Source: Siphonobacter sp048595215 (GTDB lineage: Bacteria; Bacteroidota; Bacteroidia; Cytophagales; Spirosomataceae). Taken from it: a stretch of DNA of 27,791 nucleotides. The position numbers and the translations under genes are program-made. The notes below the pieces were generated by a model that saw only the letters and a program-made list of their open reading frames with translations, searched no databases and was not told the DNA's origin. Numbering within the stretch: the first letter of the stretch is position 1; every line of letters begins with the position of its first letter. This document shows positions 1 to 7,692 of the stretch, piece after piece. The stretch spans positions 1-27,791 of the forward strand of contig NZ_JBMDWJ010000214.1 in the NCBI RefSeq assembly GCF_048595215.1, written 5' to 3'.

Positions 1-2142
1 ATTATTGTGGTATTAACCATTCCCATCTCGGTCATGATTGCCGTAATGATGCTGAACCTCTTCGGACAGTCGATCAACACCATGACGCTTTCCGGGCTGG
101 CTCTGGCTGTAGGGATTCTGGTCGATCAGGCGACGGTATCCATTGAAAATATTCACCAGCACCTGGAAATGGGAAAACCCAAGGCCCAGGCCATCTGGGA
201 AGCCTGTAAGGAAATTGTATTTCCCGAGTTTCTGATTCTGTTGGCCATTCTGGCGGTATTCGCCCCGGCCTTTGTGATGACGGGCGTACCGAAGTCCATG
301 TTTTTGCCGCTCTCGCTTTCGGTGGGTTTTGCGATGATCGCGTCGTTTTTGCTCTCGCAGACCCTCGTACCAGTGCTTTCCAATTGGTTGCTCAAATCCC
401 ATCCCTCGCACAAAGCCCCCACGCTGGCTCTGGACGAACGGGAGCGACTCGGTATCCTGGAGGAAGATACGCACGAACCCAAAACGGGTTTTGAACGCTT
501 CAAACACCGATATACGCAGTTTTTACAAAAGCTCATTGCCCGCCGCAAGCTGGTCGTAACCGCCTATCTGCTGGGCAGTATCGGACTGATTGTATTGTGC
601 TTTCAATGGCTTGGGACGGACATTCTGCCGCACGCCAATAGTCACCAGTTTCAAATGCGGATTCGAGTACCGGACGGCACGCGGGTCGAACGGACGGAAA
701 CCGCAACGCTGAAAATCCTGGATATAATTAAGGAGGCCGTGGGCCCCGAAAACGTGGAAATTTCCTCAGCCTACGTCGGTACGGTGCCTTCGAGTTACGG
801 GACGTCCAACATTTTCGTCTTCAATAGCGGTCCGCACGAAGCCGTGATGCAGGTATCCTTGAAGGAGGAGTACCACGTGAAAATGGACAACCTGAAGGAA
901 GAACTCCGTCGCCGGATCGGTCAGGCTCTGCCGAGTACCCGCATTTCCTTCGAACCCATTGAATTGACGGACAAGATGATGAGCCAGGGGTCAGCGACGC
1001 CGATTGAAGTAAGCGTGGCGGCAAAAGACCTAAAAGAAGCCGGACGATTTGCCCAGCGGATCAAGGCCAACATGGAGAAGATCGACTTCCTGCGGGATGT
1101 GCAGATTGCCCAGCCGCTGGATTATCCCGTACTGCGGGTAACGATGGACCGGGAGCGGGCCGGACAACTGGGCGTAACCTCCACGCAAGTCGCCCGATCG
1201 ATGGTGGCGGCGACGTCTTCCAGCCGGTTCACGGATAAAAACCTCTGGCTCGATGATGCGAAAGGATTGGCCTATCAGGTGCAGGTACAGATTCCCGAGT
1301 ATTTGATGACTTCCTCGAACGAGATTGGAAACATTCCGCTCAAGTCCGGGGAAATGCACCCGGTACTCTCGGATGTAGCCCGCTTTACGGAAGAAACTGC
1401 TCCGGGTGAATACGACCGGGCCGGACCGAACCGTCTGGTGACCATCAACGCCAACTTACAAAAGATTGACTTGGGAACGGCCCAGAAAGCCGTACAGCAG
1501 GCTATCAAAGACGCGGGCAATCCGCCCCGGGGCGTGATTGTTGAGCTGAAAGGACAAACCCAACTGCTGACGGATACGCTCAGTGGTCTGCAAACGGGTT
1601 TGATTGTAGCCATCGTCATTATTTTCCTGCTGCTGAGTGCGAACTATCAATCGCTGAAATTATCACTGGTGATCCTGTCGGCCGTACCCGCCGTAGTAGC
1701 CGGAGCTTTGCTGATGCTACTGGCTTGCGGGGCTACGCTGAACCTGCAATCCTACATGGGCCTCATCATGTCGGTAGGGGTGTCGGTGGCGAATGCCATT
1801 CTGATGGTCACGAATGCCGAAAACCTGCGGCTTTCCATTCGAAATGCCAACCGGGCGGTAGTACTGGCGGCGGGCAGCCGGATCCGTCCCATTCTGATGA
1901 CCAGTATTGCGATGGTGGCGGGGATGTTGCCCATGGCTTCAGGGCTGGGTGAAGGCGGTGACCAGATTGCACCGCTGGGGCAAGCCGTTATCGGAGGTCT
2001 GGTGGCTTCAACCCTGGCCGCCCTGCTGATTCTGCCCTGTGTGTTCACGCAGGTACAGGCGAAAGCCTCCTTCCAGTCGGTATCCCTGGATCCCGAAGAT
2101 CCCGAAAGCAAATCTTTCCAACTTCAAGAAGAAACGGTATGA
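1..2142 (+). CDS. RND efflux transporter permease, 5'-truncated by window edge
   Basis: This is the inner-membrane, proton-driven pump of a tripartite RND efflux system. The reading frame is open from base 1, so the gene starts upstream. 713 codons remain of a family usually 1,030-1,070 residues long. The fragment opens in the central transmembrane bundle: TM4-like 'LALAVGILVDQATVSIEN', then several hydrophobic segments to about residue 130. A large periplasmic porter domain follows (about residues 200-520), then the C-terminal bundle from about residue 525, including 'SVANAILMVTNAENL'. Key differences from AcrB are D-Q where AcrB has the D407-D408 pair, and Ala where AcrB has K940. The stop overlaps the start of the adaptor gene by ATGA, so the two are probably translationally coupled. 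The substrate cannot be told from sequence. Family assignment is firm; the subfamily is not. Confidence 0.93.
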   Translation: MIVVLTIPISVMIAVMMLNLFGQSINTMTLSGLALAVGILVDQATVSIENIHQHLEMGKPKAQAIWEACKEIVFPEFLILLAILAVFAPAFVMTGVPKSMFLPLSLSVGFAMIASFLLSQTLVPVLSNWLLKSHPSHKAPTLALDERERLGILEEDTHEPKTGFERFKHRYTQFLQKLIARRKLVVTAYLLGSIGLIVLCFQWLGTDILPHANSHQFQMRIRVPDGTRVERTETATLKILDIIKEAVGPENVEISSAYVGTVPSSYGTSNIFVFNSGPHEAVMQVSLKEEYHVKMDNLKEELRRRIGQALPSTRISFEPIELTDKMMSQGSATPIEVSVAAKDLKEAGRFAQRIKANMEKIDFLRDVQIAQPLDYPVLRVTMDRERAGQLGVTSTQVARSMVAATSSSRFTDKNLWLDDAKGLAYQVQVQIPEYLMTSSNEIGNIPLKSGEMHPVLSDVARFTEETAPGEYDRAGPNRLVTINANLQKIDLGTAQKAVQQAIKDAGNPPRGVIVELKGQTQLLTDTLSGLQTGLIVAIVIIFLLLSANYQSLKLSLVILSAVPAVVAGALLMLLACGATLNLQSYMGLIMSVGVSVANAILMVTNAENLRLSIRNANRAVVLAAGSRIRPILMTSIAMVAGMLPMASGLGEGGDQIAPLGQAVIGGLVASTLAALLILPCVFTQVQAKASFQSVSLDPEDPESKSFQLQEETV

Positions 2143-3272
2143 AACCCTCATTTAATTGGCTCCTGATTCCGGCTCTGGCTAGTCTGTACGCTTGCAGTTC
2201 CGCCGGAAGTGAAACAAAAAAAGCGGAAGCAAAACCCGCTGCTCTGCCCCGGCTCGAATCCACGCAGGTACGGGAAATGCAACCCAGTAAAGAAGTAACC
2301 CTACCGGGCGAATTACTACCCTGGAACCGGGTGAATCTATACGCCAAAGTAAAAGGCTTCGTCCGGCAGGTCGGTGTAGATCGGGGTACCTGGGTTCGTA
2401 AAGGGCAGGTACTCGTGCAACTCGAAGCCCCAGAAGTACTGGCGGAGGTCAATCAGGCCCAGGCTCAGGTACAGGCTCAACAGGCCAATCTTATCCAGCA
2501 ACAATCGAAATACCGGGCCAGTAAGCTCACTTATCGCCGATTGCTGGAAACCAACCGCATGGAAGGAGCGGTTTCTTTGCAGGAAATCGATCAGGCTCAG
2601 TCCCGAATGGAGGCCGACAGTGCGTTGGTACTATCCGCTCAGGAAAGCGTACAGGCATCAAAAGCCAACCTGCGGAGTAAGCAGGATTTGAAACAGTACC
2701 TGACGCTGACAGCTCCCTTCGACGGCGTAATTATCGAACGGAATATCAGTCCCGGAGCCCTGGTCGGAGCAGGAGAAGCCGGAAAGCCTCTCTTGGTACT
2801 GGAAGACAGTCGCACGCTTCGTCTCACGGTAGCCATTCCCGAAGCCTATGCCAATCAGCTGGGCAAGAAGAGTACGGTCGATTTTACGGTGAACGCCATT
2901 CCTGAACGCGTATTCAAAGGTAGTCTGGCCCGTAGTGCCGAAAGTCTACAGGCCGCCCAGCGTTCGATGATGGCTGAATTTGATATTCCAAATACGAAAG
3001 GCGAACTGAAAGCAGGCATGTACGCTCAGGTGCGACTGCCCGTCGAACGTTCGCAGCCTACGCTATTTGTACCCCGAACGGCGGTCGTGACTTCTTCGGA
3101 AAAAGTATTTGTGATTCGAATGAACGGCGATAAAGCCCAGTGGGTAACCATAGATACCGGAAACACGCTCGATAGTCTGGTGGAAGTATTCGGAAACGTA
3201 AAAGCCGGAGACGTACTGGTACGAAAAGCCTCCGAAGAAATTCGGGACGGGCAGACGGTGCGGGTGAATTAG
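2139..3272 (+). CDS. RND efflux periplasmic adaptor (membrane fusion protein), lipoprotein
   Basis: The adaptor links the RND pump to an outer-membrane channel across the periplasm. The 377-residue product begins with a lipoprotein signal peptide ending in 'LYAC' (Cys about 19). It then shows the HlyD/AcrA order: a biotinyl-lipoyl half ('VKGFVRQVGVDRGTWVRKG'), a Gln/Ala-rich coiled-coil hairpin (about residues 105-185), the second lipoyl half ('TAPFDGVIIERNISPG'), a beta-barrel domain, and a membrane-proximal domain ending in 'RDGQTVRVN'. The start codon overlaps the permease stop (ATGA), which fixes both start and operon. The permease precedes the adaptor here. No TolC-type channel gene follows; a strong terminator comes about 85 bp later, so the channel is upstream or elsewhere. 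Confidence 0.93.
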   Translation: MKPSFNWLLIPALASLYACSSAGSETKKAEAKPAALPRLESTQVREMQPSKEVTLPGELLPWNRVNLYAKVKGFVRQVGVDRGTWVRKGQVLVQLEAPEVLAEVNQAQAQVQAQQANLIQQQSKYRASKLTYRRLLETNRMEGAVSLQEIDQAQSRMEADSALVLSAQESVQASKANLRSKQDLKQYLTLTAPFDGVIIERNISPGALVGAGEAGKPLLVLEDSRTLRLTVAIPEAYANQLGKKSTVDFTVNAIPERVFKGSLARSAESLQAAQRSMMAEFDIPNTKGELKAGMYAQVRLPVERSQPTLFVPRTAVVTSSEKVFVIRMNGDKAQWVTIDTGNTLDSLVEVFGNVKAGDVLVRKASEEIRDGQTVRVN

Positions 3273-3357
3273 TAGTGGATAGGTGTTGGTTAATAGTGGT
3301 TCGTTTTTGGTTAAAAGCGGTTTGGAATTAATGATTATTAACCGAAGCGTATACACT

Positions 3358-3394
3358 AAAAGACCCCCGAAGCGATCAGCTTCGGGGGTCTTTT
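3358..3394. terminator. Bidirectional intrinsic terminator between convergent genes
   Basis: A 16-bp perfect inverted repeat (3358-3373 with 3379-3394) has a 5-nt loop, a GC-rich core (GACCCCCGAAGC) and A/T runs on both outer sides. It sits between the convergent efflux adaptor (+) and the large lipoprotein (-), and can stop transcription from either side. Confidence 0.9.
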
Positions 3395-3465
3395 CGTATT
3401 CAAATCTGAACTAACTCAAACGTTAAACAACTCAAACTTAATTATACTTGAAACAGCTCAAACCA

Positions 3466-5058
3466 CTACTTACAGAATGTGTCCGATTCGATGTCTATTT
3501 TATATAGGGTTTGCTGAAGCGTGGTATCCTTTTGCGTAAAGGGCCAGCCAATAGCTGGGTTCGGCGTGGCACGGAATCGGTACCGCTTACCGATTTCAAG
3601 TCGATTGGAAGCCACGGTCCGAACGGTACGGTATATGGTGATCAGATCTACCCAGTTGTCCGTACCGACAAGCTGGTACTGAACTCGCAATTCAGCGGGT
3701 AATTTGGCTTCATCTACCTGACGTCCCTGTGGGCAGACGACATCCAGTTGCACGGATACTTTAGAAGGAGGTCTTTCGAAGCTAATCGGGGCATTGATCG
3801 TCCGCGTATCACACAAATCTACCGGTTCGGAAACATAAATAGGCGTCGTCTGATCTCCACCGTAGTAATTGTTAGCCCGGAATACTTGTAGCTTGACCCT
3901 CCGCTGGATCATACCCGAAAACGCTCGTTGAGCTCCGTTGTTCAAATTCACGTAAGTCTCATAAACGGTCTGATTAGTACTCGCATCGACCAGTTTGGCA
4001 TAATACAGAATATCTACACCCGATAAATTGGTTTGGAATCGGAAGGTTGGTCCCACTTCACAAATATCCTGCGTCTCGGCCAACGCATAGTGCGTCAGTT
4101 GAGAGAGCTGCGTTTTAACGAATAACTGATTGTTCTGAGCATTCCGTTGTAGACGTAGGGGAGCTTGCTGAACCCAGGCATTCCGGGTAACATCAAACAT
4201 CCAGAAAGGAATAGAATCGCCTTCTTTAGGTAACTGCCCGTTGAGTAATCGCTTATTGGGCTGAATCGCCACGCTTACTTCCGTTGGGGCGGACGTGCGT
4301 CGCAGTAATTGCCCCTCCCGGGTAAACCCTTCCAGTTGAAAGAATACGAGCCCTTCAAATATAAATGCTGGAAGTTTCTGACCGTTTTGACCAACGCCGT
4401 TAAAGGATCGGATGGAATTATTGGGCAGATACGTTGGAGCTGCCTGGGGCGTATAGTAATAGAGGGTAGTTTTGGTTTCACCCCGGGCGTATTGACCGTC
4501 GATCGTGCTCAACGTAGTATTCTGCGGCAAAACCCACTGAGCATTGGCTCCATTAATAGCGGCAGTCTGAATCGTATGAGCAGCCGTAGTATGATCCTGC
4601 TGGGAGGCGGCAATACCCGTTGGCGGCTGACTCGCACTAATCAACGGGACCGTGGTCGTTACATTATCGGGGGTACTCAACTGCCACTGCGAAAGTCTGC
4701 TCAAATAACCAGTAGCTTCTGCCCATACCGTGACAGTGACCGGATCCTGGCTGGAGGGTAAGTCTTGAGGATTAACCGCTAAGCCCAGAAAACCTTCCGA
4801 ACTGGGTTTAATAAGTTCTCCACCCGTCAGGTTTTTGATGCGTCTGGCATCTTCGCCAACCACGGCTACCTGTAAATTGGGTGGTGTTTTAATTCGGGAT
4901 CCGGCATTCGCATCCGTGTATTGGATGTGAAGCGTTGCCTGGGTGAGGGGATCTTTGAATTGAAATTCAATTCCTTCGAAAGGATTTTCGCAGCCGAAAC
5001 TAATGCCAATTAGGGTAAGGCAAAGCAGCGTACTGAAACGATAGAAGACCTTTTTCAT
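3466..5058 (-). CDS. Large secreted lipoprotein of unknown function, beta-sandwich rich
   Basis: I do not recognise this gene. I place the start at the ATG ending at 5058, not the one eight codons upstream, because it gives a textbook signal peptide (MKKVFYRF, hydrophobic core) ending at Cys23 in a somewhat atypical lipobox 'ISFGC'. The 530-residue product looks all-beta. An N-terminal segment (about 24-120) resembles carboxypeptidase-regulatory or Ig-like domains. A middle segment, 'GDSIPFWMFDVTRNAWVQQ' to 'LTHYALAE', resembles the beta-sandwich of ZU5-like surface proteins. Two or three fibronectin-III-like stretches follow, with paired cysteines ('DICEVGP', 'VDLCDTRT', 'DVVCPQG'). No catalytic motif is visible. 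It is probably exported to the cell surface or periplasm. It is transcribed alone and converges on the efflux operon. Domain resemblances are judged by eye. Confidence 0.8.
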   Translation of the reverse strand: MKKVFYRFSTLLCLTLIGISFGCENPFEGIEFQFKDPLTQATLHIQYTDANAGSRIKTPPNLQVAVVGEDARRIKNLTGGELIKPSSEGFLGLAVNPQDLPSSQDPVTVTVWAEATGYLSRLSQWQLSTPDNVTTTVPLISASQPPTGIAASQQDHTTAAHTIQTAAINGANAQWVLPQNTTLSTIDGQYARGETKTTLYYYTPQAAPTYLPNNSIRSFNGVGQNGQKLPAFIFEGLVFFQLEGFTREGQLLRRTSAPTEVSVAIQPNKRLLNGQLPKEGDSIPFWMFDVTRNAWVQQAPLRLQRNAQNNQLFVKTQLSQLTHYALAETQDICEVGPTFRFQTNLSGVDILYYAKLVDASTNQTVYETYVNLNNGAQRAFSGMIQRRVKLQVFRANNYYGGDQTTPIYVSEPVDLCDTRTINAPISFERPPSKVSVQLDVVCPQGRQVDEAKLPAELRVQYQLVGTDNWVDLITIYRTVRTVASNRLEIGKRYRFRATPNPAIGWPFTQKDTTLQQTLYKIDIESDTFCK

Positions 5059-5167
5059 AACGTCTGGCGGAACGTGATTCAAATGGATATAAATGTAAAT
5101 CAGCCTCTAAAAAAACATTCTATAGCGTTAAAACCTACGAATCGGGTAAGTAGAGCCACAAAATGGC

Positions 5168-5203
5168 AAAAAAAACCCTCGAACATCCGCCAATGCTCGA
5201 GGG
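5168..5203 (-). terminator. Terminator-like hairpin on the minus strand, upstream of the large lipoprotein
   Basis: CCCTCGA (5176-5182) pairs with TCGAGGG (5197-5203), with partial further pairing inside. Read leftward, the hairpin is followed by a run of eight T (A's at 5168-5175). It has the form of an intrinsic terminator but lies 110-145 bp upstream of the lipoprotein start on the same strand. It could be a leader attenuator, or it could end a short minus-strand transcript from the region to its right. Confidence 0.55.
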
Positions 5204-5244
5204 CACAAGTGTCTCAAGTATTCGTCAATACTTATTTGATCTTG

Positions 5245-5264
5245 TTTGTAAAATATTTTACAAA
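5245..5264. repeat. 20-bp perfect AT-rich palindrome, possible operator
   Basis: TTTGTAAAATATTTTACAAA reads the same on both strands, with no spacer. It lies in a long non-coding stretch about 190 bp upstream of the minus-strand lipoprotein start. Such symmetry suits a dimeric regulator site, but in AT-rich DNA chance is a serious alternative. Confidence 0.35.
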
Positions 5265-5564
5265 AAGACCGGGCCAATTATAAAATGTTAAGTATAGGGG
5301 GTAAGTGGGGTTTGTGAATGAGACTATTATTCTACAAATATCCCAATAAAGGGAAATAGATTCCCACTGAACAACAAGGAAGCATGATAAAATTCTGCAA
5401 TAAATGTTTTTACTAGATGTTTTTTCGTGATCTATCGGACCTATACTAGTAAAAAATTTTGTTGTTTTTATTCACCTAGGCTATTCGCTGAGAGCTAGCC
5501 ATAGTTTGGTTGCTATTGTCTGGTACGTAAAGTAGTGGTTGAACATTACTGATTATACAATTCT

Positions 5565-5968
5565 ATGCCATTATTGAAAAGCCTGTTCCTGCTGACATGC
5601 GTAGCAGTATGGTTTGCTTAGACTGTTTTTGCCAAAAAATCAACCGTCTGCTTCCGTTCAGTAGTAAAACCACTGGTTTATGATGTGTGTAGGATATCCT
5701 CTATTTCTGAACCCTTCTTACTCTATACATAAACTGAAAGGCGTATTACCGTACCTAAGTCGAAGACCGGCCTTCCATCTTCAACTACTTGGTTACCCAT
5801 GGTTCTGGAAACAATGGTTCTGTAAACATAAGTTTTACAGGAACTAAAAAATTCCTCCATTGCTCCTCTAAACAACTGCCTGCGGTAGGCGACTCCTTGC
5901 CGAATTGCTTGGGATATAAAAAGGAATTGCCAACTTTGAGAAATTTATCGATACGATCCGCCGAATGA
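5565..5968 (+). pseudogene. Possible remnant of a small secreted-protein gene
   Basis: An ATG at 5565 starts a typical signal peptide (MPLLKSLFLLTCVAVWFA) that stops at an in-frame TAG (5619-5621). The same frame continues beyond the TAG as 'TVFAKKSTVCFRS', which would complete a normal signal sequence and cleavage site, up to TAA at 5730. From 5759 a different frame stays open for 69 codons ('GSGNNGSVNISFTGTKK') and ends in a TGA that overlaps the ATG of the next lipoprotein as ATGA. A single C-to-T change (CAG to TAG) plus a frameshift would explain the pattern. The alternative is chance open frames in non-coding DNA. The frames give no recognisable domain. Confidence 0.3.
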
Positions 5969-6663
5969 AACACTTCTTCCTTGGAATCACTTGCCTGTAT
6001 GTACTGAGTTCATGCGGCAAGGATCAGGACAATACACCGCCAATCACCCTTGATCAAGACCAGCTTGAGCTACATTACGATCAAACGCATCAGTTTAAAT
6101 TGAAGCAGGGGACGGGCGAGTTAAAAGCCAGTCAGTATAAGTGGACCTCAAGTAACGAGTATGTAGGAACTGTATACGATGGCGATTTTAAAGCCGAGCA
6201 GATCGGTGAAACGATCATTATAGCTAGCTCGAAGGATGGAAAAAAGCAATGGACCAGTAAAGTGACCGTCGTACCTTACAGTACACTTTATCGCGAACCC
6301 ATAACGGATTTTAGCCTGACCCCAGAACAGGTTAAGAGTAAGGAAACCCGCGAATTACGCGAGCAATCCGCCACCGTATCGACTTACAAAGGCGAAAACA
6401 GTAAGACCTGGGCGATCCGGTACAACTTCACAGGGGGCAAACTCAGTTCGGCCACTGTACTACTGATGGATTCGCAGGACATCGCCAATGAAGGCAGTCG
6501 CTTCCTCGATGAGCGGTATAAGTACGTAGGAGAGTCCAACGGAGCCAGTGTGTTTACCGACGAAAAAACAGTGATCATCCGCTATCAGTACACCAATGAT
6601 TACGACCTGATGGTGCAGTACAGTCCTTACGTCAAGGGTGGTCGTTTGCCAGGCGTTCTTTAA
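5965..6663 (+). CDS. Ig-like domain lipoprotein, paralogue A
   Basis: A 232-residue lipoprotein with signal peptide MKHFFLGITCLYVLSSC (lipobox 'LSSC', Cys17). Residues about 28-110 look like a bacterial Ig-like (BIG2-type) domain: 'ASQYKWTSSNEYVGTV' followed by 'IGETIIIASSKDGK' and 'VTVVPY' matches the usual 'W.SSN..VATV...G...I.A.' pattern. The C-terminal half (about 115-232) is shared with the next gene, including 'VKSKETREL' and 'YKGEN', and belongs to no family I know. It is exported and lipid-anchored; its function is unknown. It has its own terminator, so it is probably transcribed separately from its paralogue. The start codon overlaps the TGA of the possible upstream remnant. Confidence 0.85.
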   Translation: MKHFFLGITCLYVLSSCGKDQDNTPPITLDQDQLELHYDQTHQFKLKQGTGELKASQYKWTSSNEYVGTVYDGDFKAEQIGETIIIASSKDGKKQWTSKVTVVPYSTLYREPITDFSLTPEQVKSKETRELREQSATVSTYKGENSKTWAIRYNFTGGKLSSATVLLMDSQDIANEGSRFLDERYKYVGESNGASVFTDEKTVIIRYQYTNDYDLMVQYSPYVKGGRLPGVL

Positions 6664-6682
6664 AAACAAAGTACTTCGTTTG

Positions 6683-6717
6683 AAAAAGAGAAGGCTTCAC
6701 ACAGGCCTTCTTTTTTT
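6683..6717 (+). terminator. Intrinsic terminator after paralogue A lipoprotein
   Basis: GAAGGC (6690-6695) pairs with GCCTTC (6705-6710), extended by A-T pairs, and is followed by a seven-T run. It lies about 25 bp after the stop codon. Confidence 0.8.
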
Positions 6718-6812
6718 ATGGGTAAAAAACAAGGTTGTAGGCAAAAACTTATTATTTGGATTCTCGCTACCTATTTCCGTACTTACCTCATATCCAGCAA
6801 AAATCTGCTTTC

Positions 6813-7568
6813 ATGAAACACCTTTTCTTAATCGTAAGCCTGCTTTGGGTTTTTACGTCCTGCTCTAAAAAAGACGAGGCTCCGGCTGTTGTAATCAACC
6901 AGCCGCAGTTGCAAGTACATTTCGATGAAGAACATCAGTTCGCCCTCACGCAGGGAAACAATACCCTTGATGCCAGTCAGTATAAGTGGACCTCCAGCAA
7001 CGAAACCGTAGGTACGGTAGATGCCACGGGTAAATTTTCCGGCAACCGCATCGGCGAAACGACCATTACAGGAACGTCAGCCGATGGTAAAAACCGGGTA
7101 GAAAGCAAAGTAACGGTGATTCCCTACGTTAATGCTTTTGCCAAAGAGCCCGTAATGGATTTTGGAAACAGCAAGGCTACGGTGAAAAGTAAAGAAACCC
7201 GGGAGTTAGTAGGAGAGGAAACCCAGGTTCTAGCTTACAAAGGTGAAAATGAAAAAGTAGTCTTAGTGGGTTACTATTTCGAAAATGCTGCCTTGGTACA
7301 GTCAAATCTGTATTTCGCCAACACGAATAAACAGGATGACATTGTCAATTATTACGCCGAACGTTATGAGTTTTTGGGAAGAACCCAGGACGACATTCTG
7401 GTATTTGCTTTCTCAAATCAGGTCATTGTTGGTCTCTATATTGATGAGGAGCTGAAGCTGGTTACGGCTGCATTCCTGAAACAAACGCAGTCCGGCGGCC
7501 GTATGCCCGCTACTTCATTCAAAGGGGTATCCGCTACGAAACTGAAAACCAGCGTTTCGTTCAAGTAG
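6813..7568 (+). CDS. Ig-like domain lipoprotein, paralogue B
   Basis: The 251-residue product starts at the ATG at 6813, which gives MKHLFLIVSLLWVFTSC (lipobox 'FTSC', Cys17). The in-frame ATG 19 codons upstream would put charged, unrelated residues before the signal peptide and is rejected. The protein is clearly a paralogue of the gene just upstream. It shares the MKH.FL signal start, 'ASQYKWTSSNE.VGTV', the 'GET.I' strand, 'VTV.PY', 'VKSKETREL' and 'YKGEN'. It has a BIG2-like domain (about residues 28-115), a second unnamed domain, and an extra C-terminal tail after 'GGRMPATS'. The likely origin is tandem duplication followed by strong divergence. It is cell-envelope located; function unknown. 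Confidence 0.87.
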   Translation: MKHLFLIVSLLWVFTSCSKKDEAPAVVINQPQLQVHFDEEHQFALTQGNNTLDASQYKWTSSNETVGTVDATGKFSGNRIGETTITGTSADGKNRVESKVTVIPYVNAFAKEPVMDFGNSKATVKSKETRELVGEETQVLAYKGENEKVVLVGYYFENAALVQSNLYFANTNKQDDIVNYYAERYEFLGRTQDDILVFAFSNQVIVGLYIDEELKLVTAAFLKQTQSGGRMPATSFKGVSATKLKTSVSFK

Positions 7569-7576
7569 TTGAGAAT

Positions 7577-7639
7577 GTCCTGAAATCCATAAAAAAACTG
7601 CTTCGAATCTCGAAGCAGTTTTTTTATGGATTTCAGGAC
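7577..7639. terminator. Very long bidirectional terminator (30-bp perfect inverted repeat)
   Basis: Bases 7577-7606 and 7610-7639 are perfect reverse complements with a 3-nt loop. The core is ACTGCTTCGA, flanked by seven A/T and then a further CCTGAAATCCAT arm. It lies between the convergent paralogue B lipoprotein and the GH92 gene. The inner GC stem with T-run works in both directions. Confidence 0.9.
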
Positions 7640-7692
7640 GGACCCAGGTAACGGAATTTTGCCTGTACGGGTCAGACAATCCGTGCCGCACC

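Larger units (their letters stand above)
5083..5964. other. 882-bp region without an intact gene
   Basis: This stretch separates the divergent lipoprotein genes and is more AT-rich than its neighbours. It holds the minus-strand terminator-like hairpin, the 20-bp palindrome, and from about 5565 fragments that look like a broken secreted-protein gene. No intact ORF with a convincing product, no tRNA and no clear TAnnTTTG promoter box was found. The 62-codon minus-strand ORF at 5785-5973 is not convincing. Confidence 0.6.

Noticed and set aside
4309..4761. 150-codon plus-strand ORF opposite the large lipoprotein
   Set aside because: It lies wholly inside a gene with a convincing signal peptide and domain pattern; composition is that of an antisense shadow.
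5785..5973. 62-codon minus-strand ORF upstream of the lipoprotein pair
   Set aside because: It overlaps the start of the plus-strand lipoprotein and the remnant frame, has no promoter or recognisable protein pattern, and is explained as an antisense open frame.
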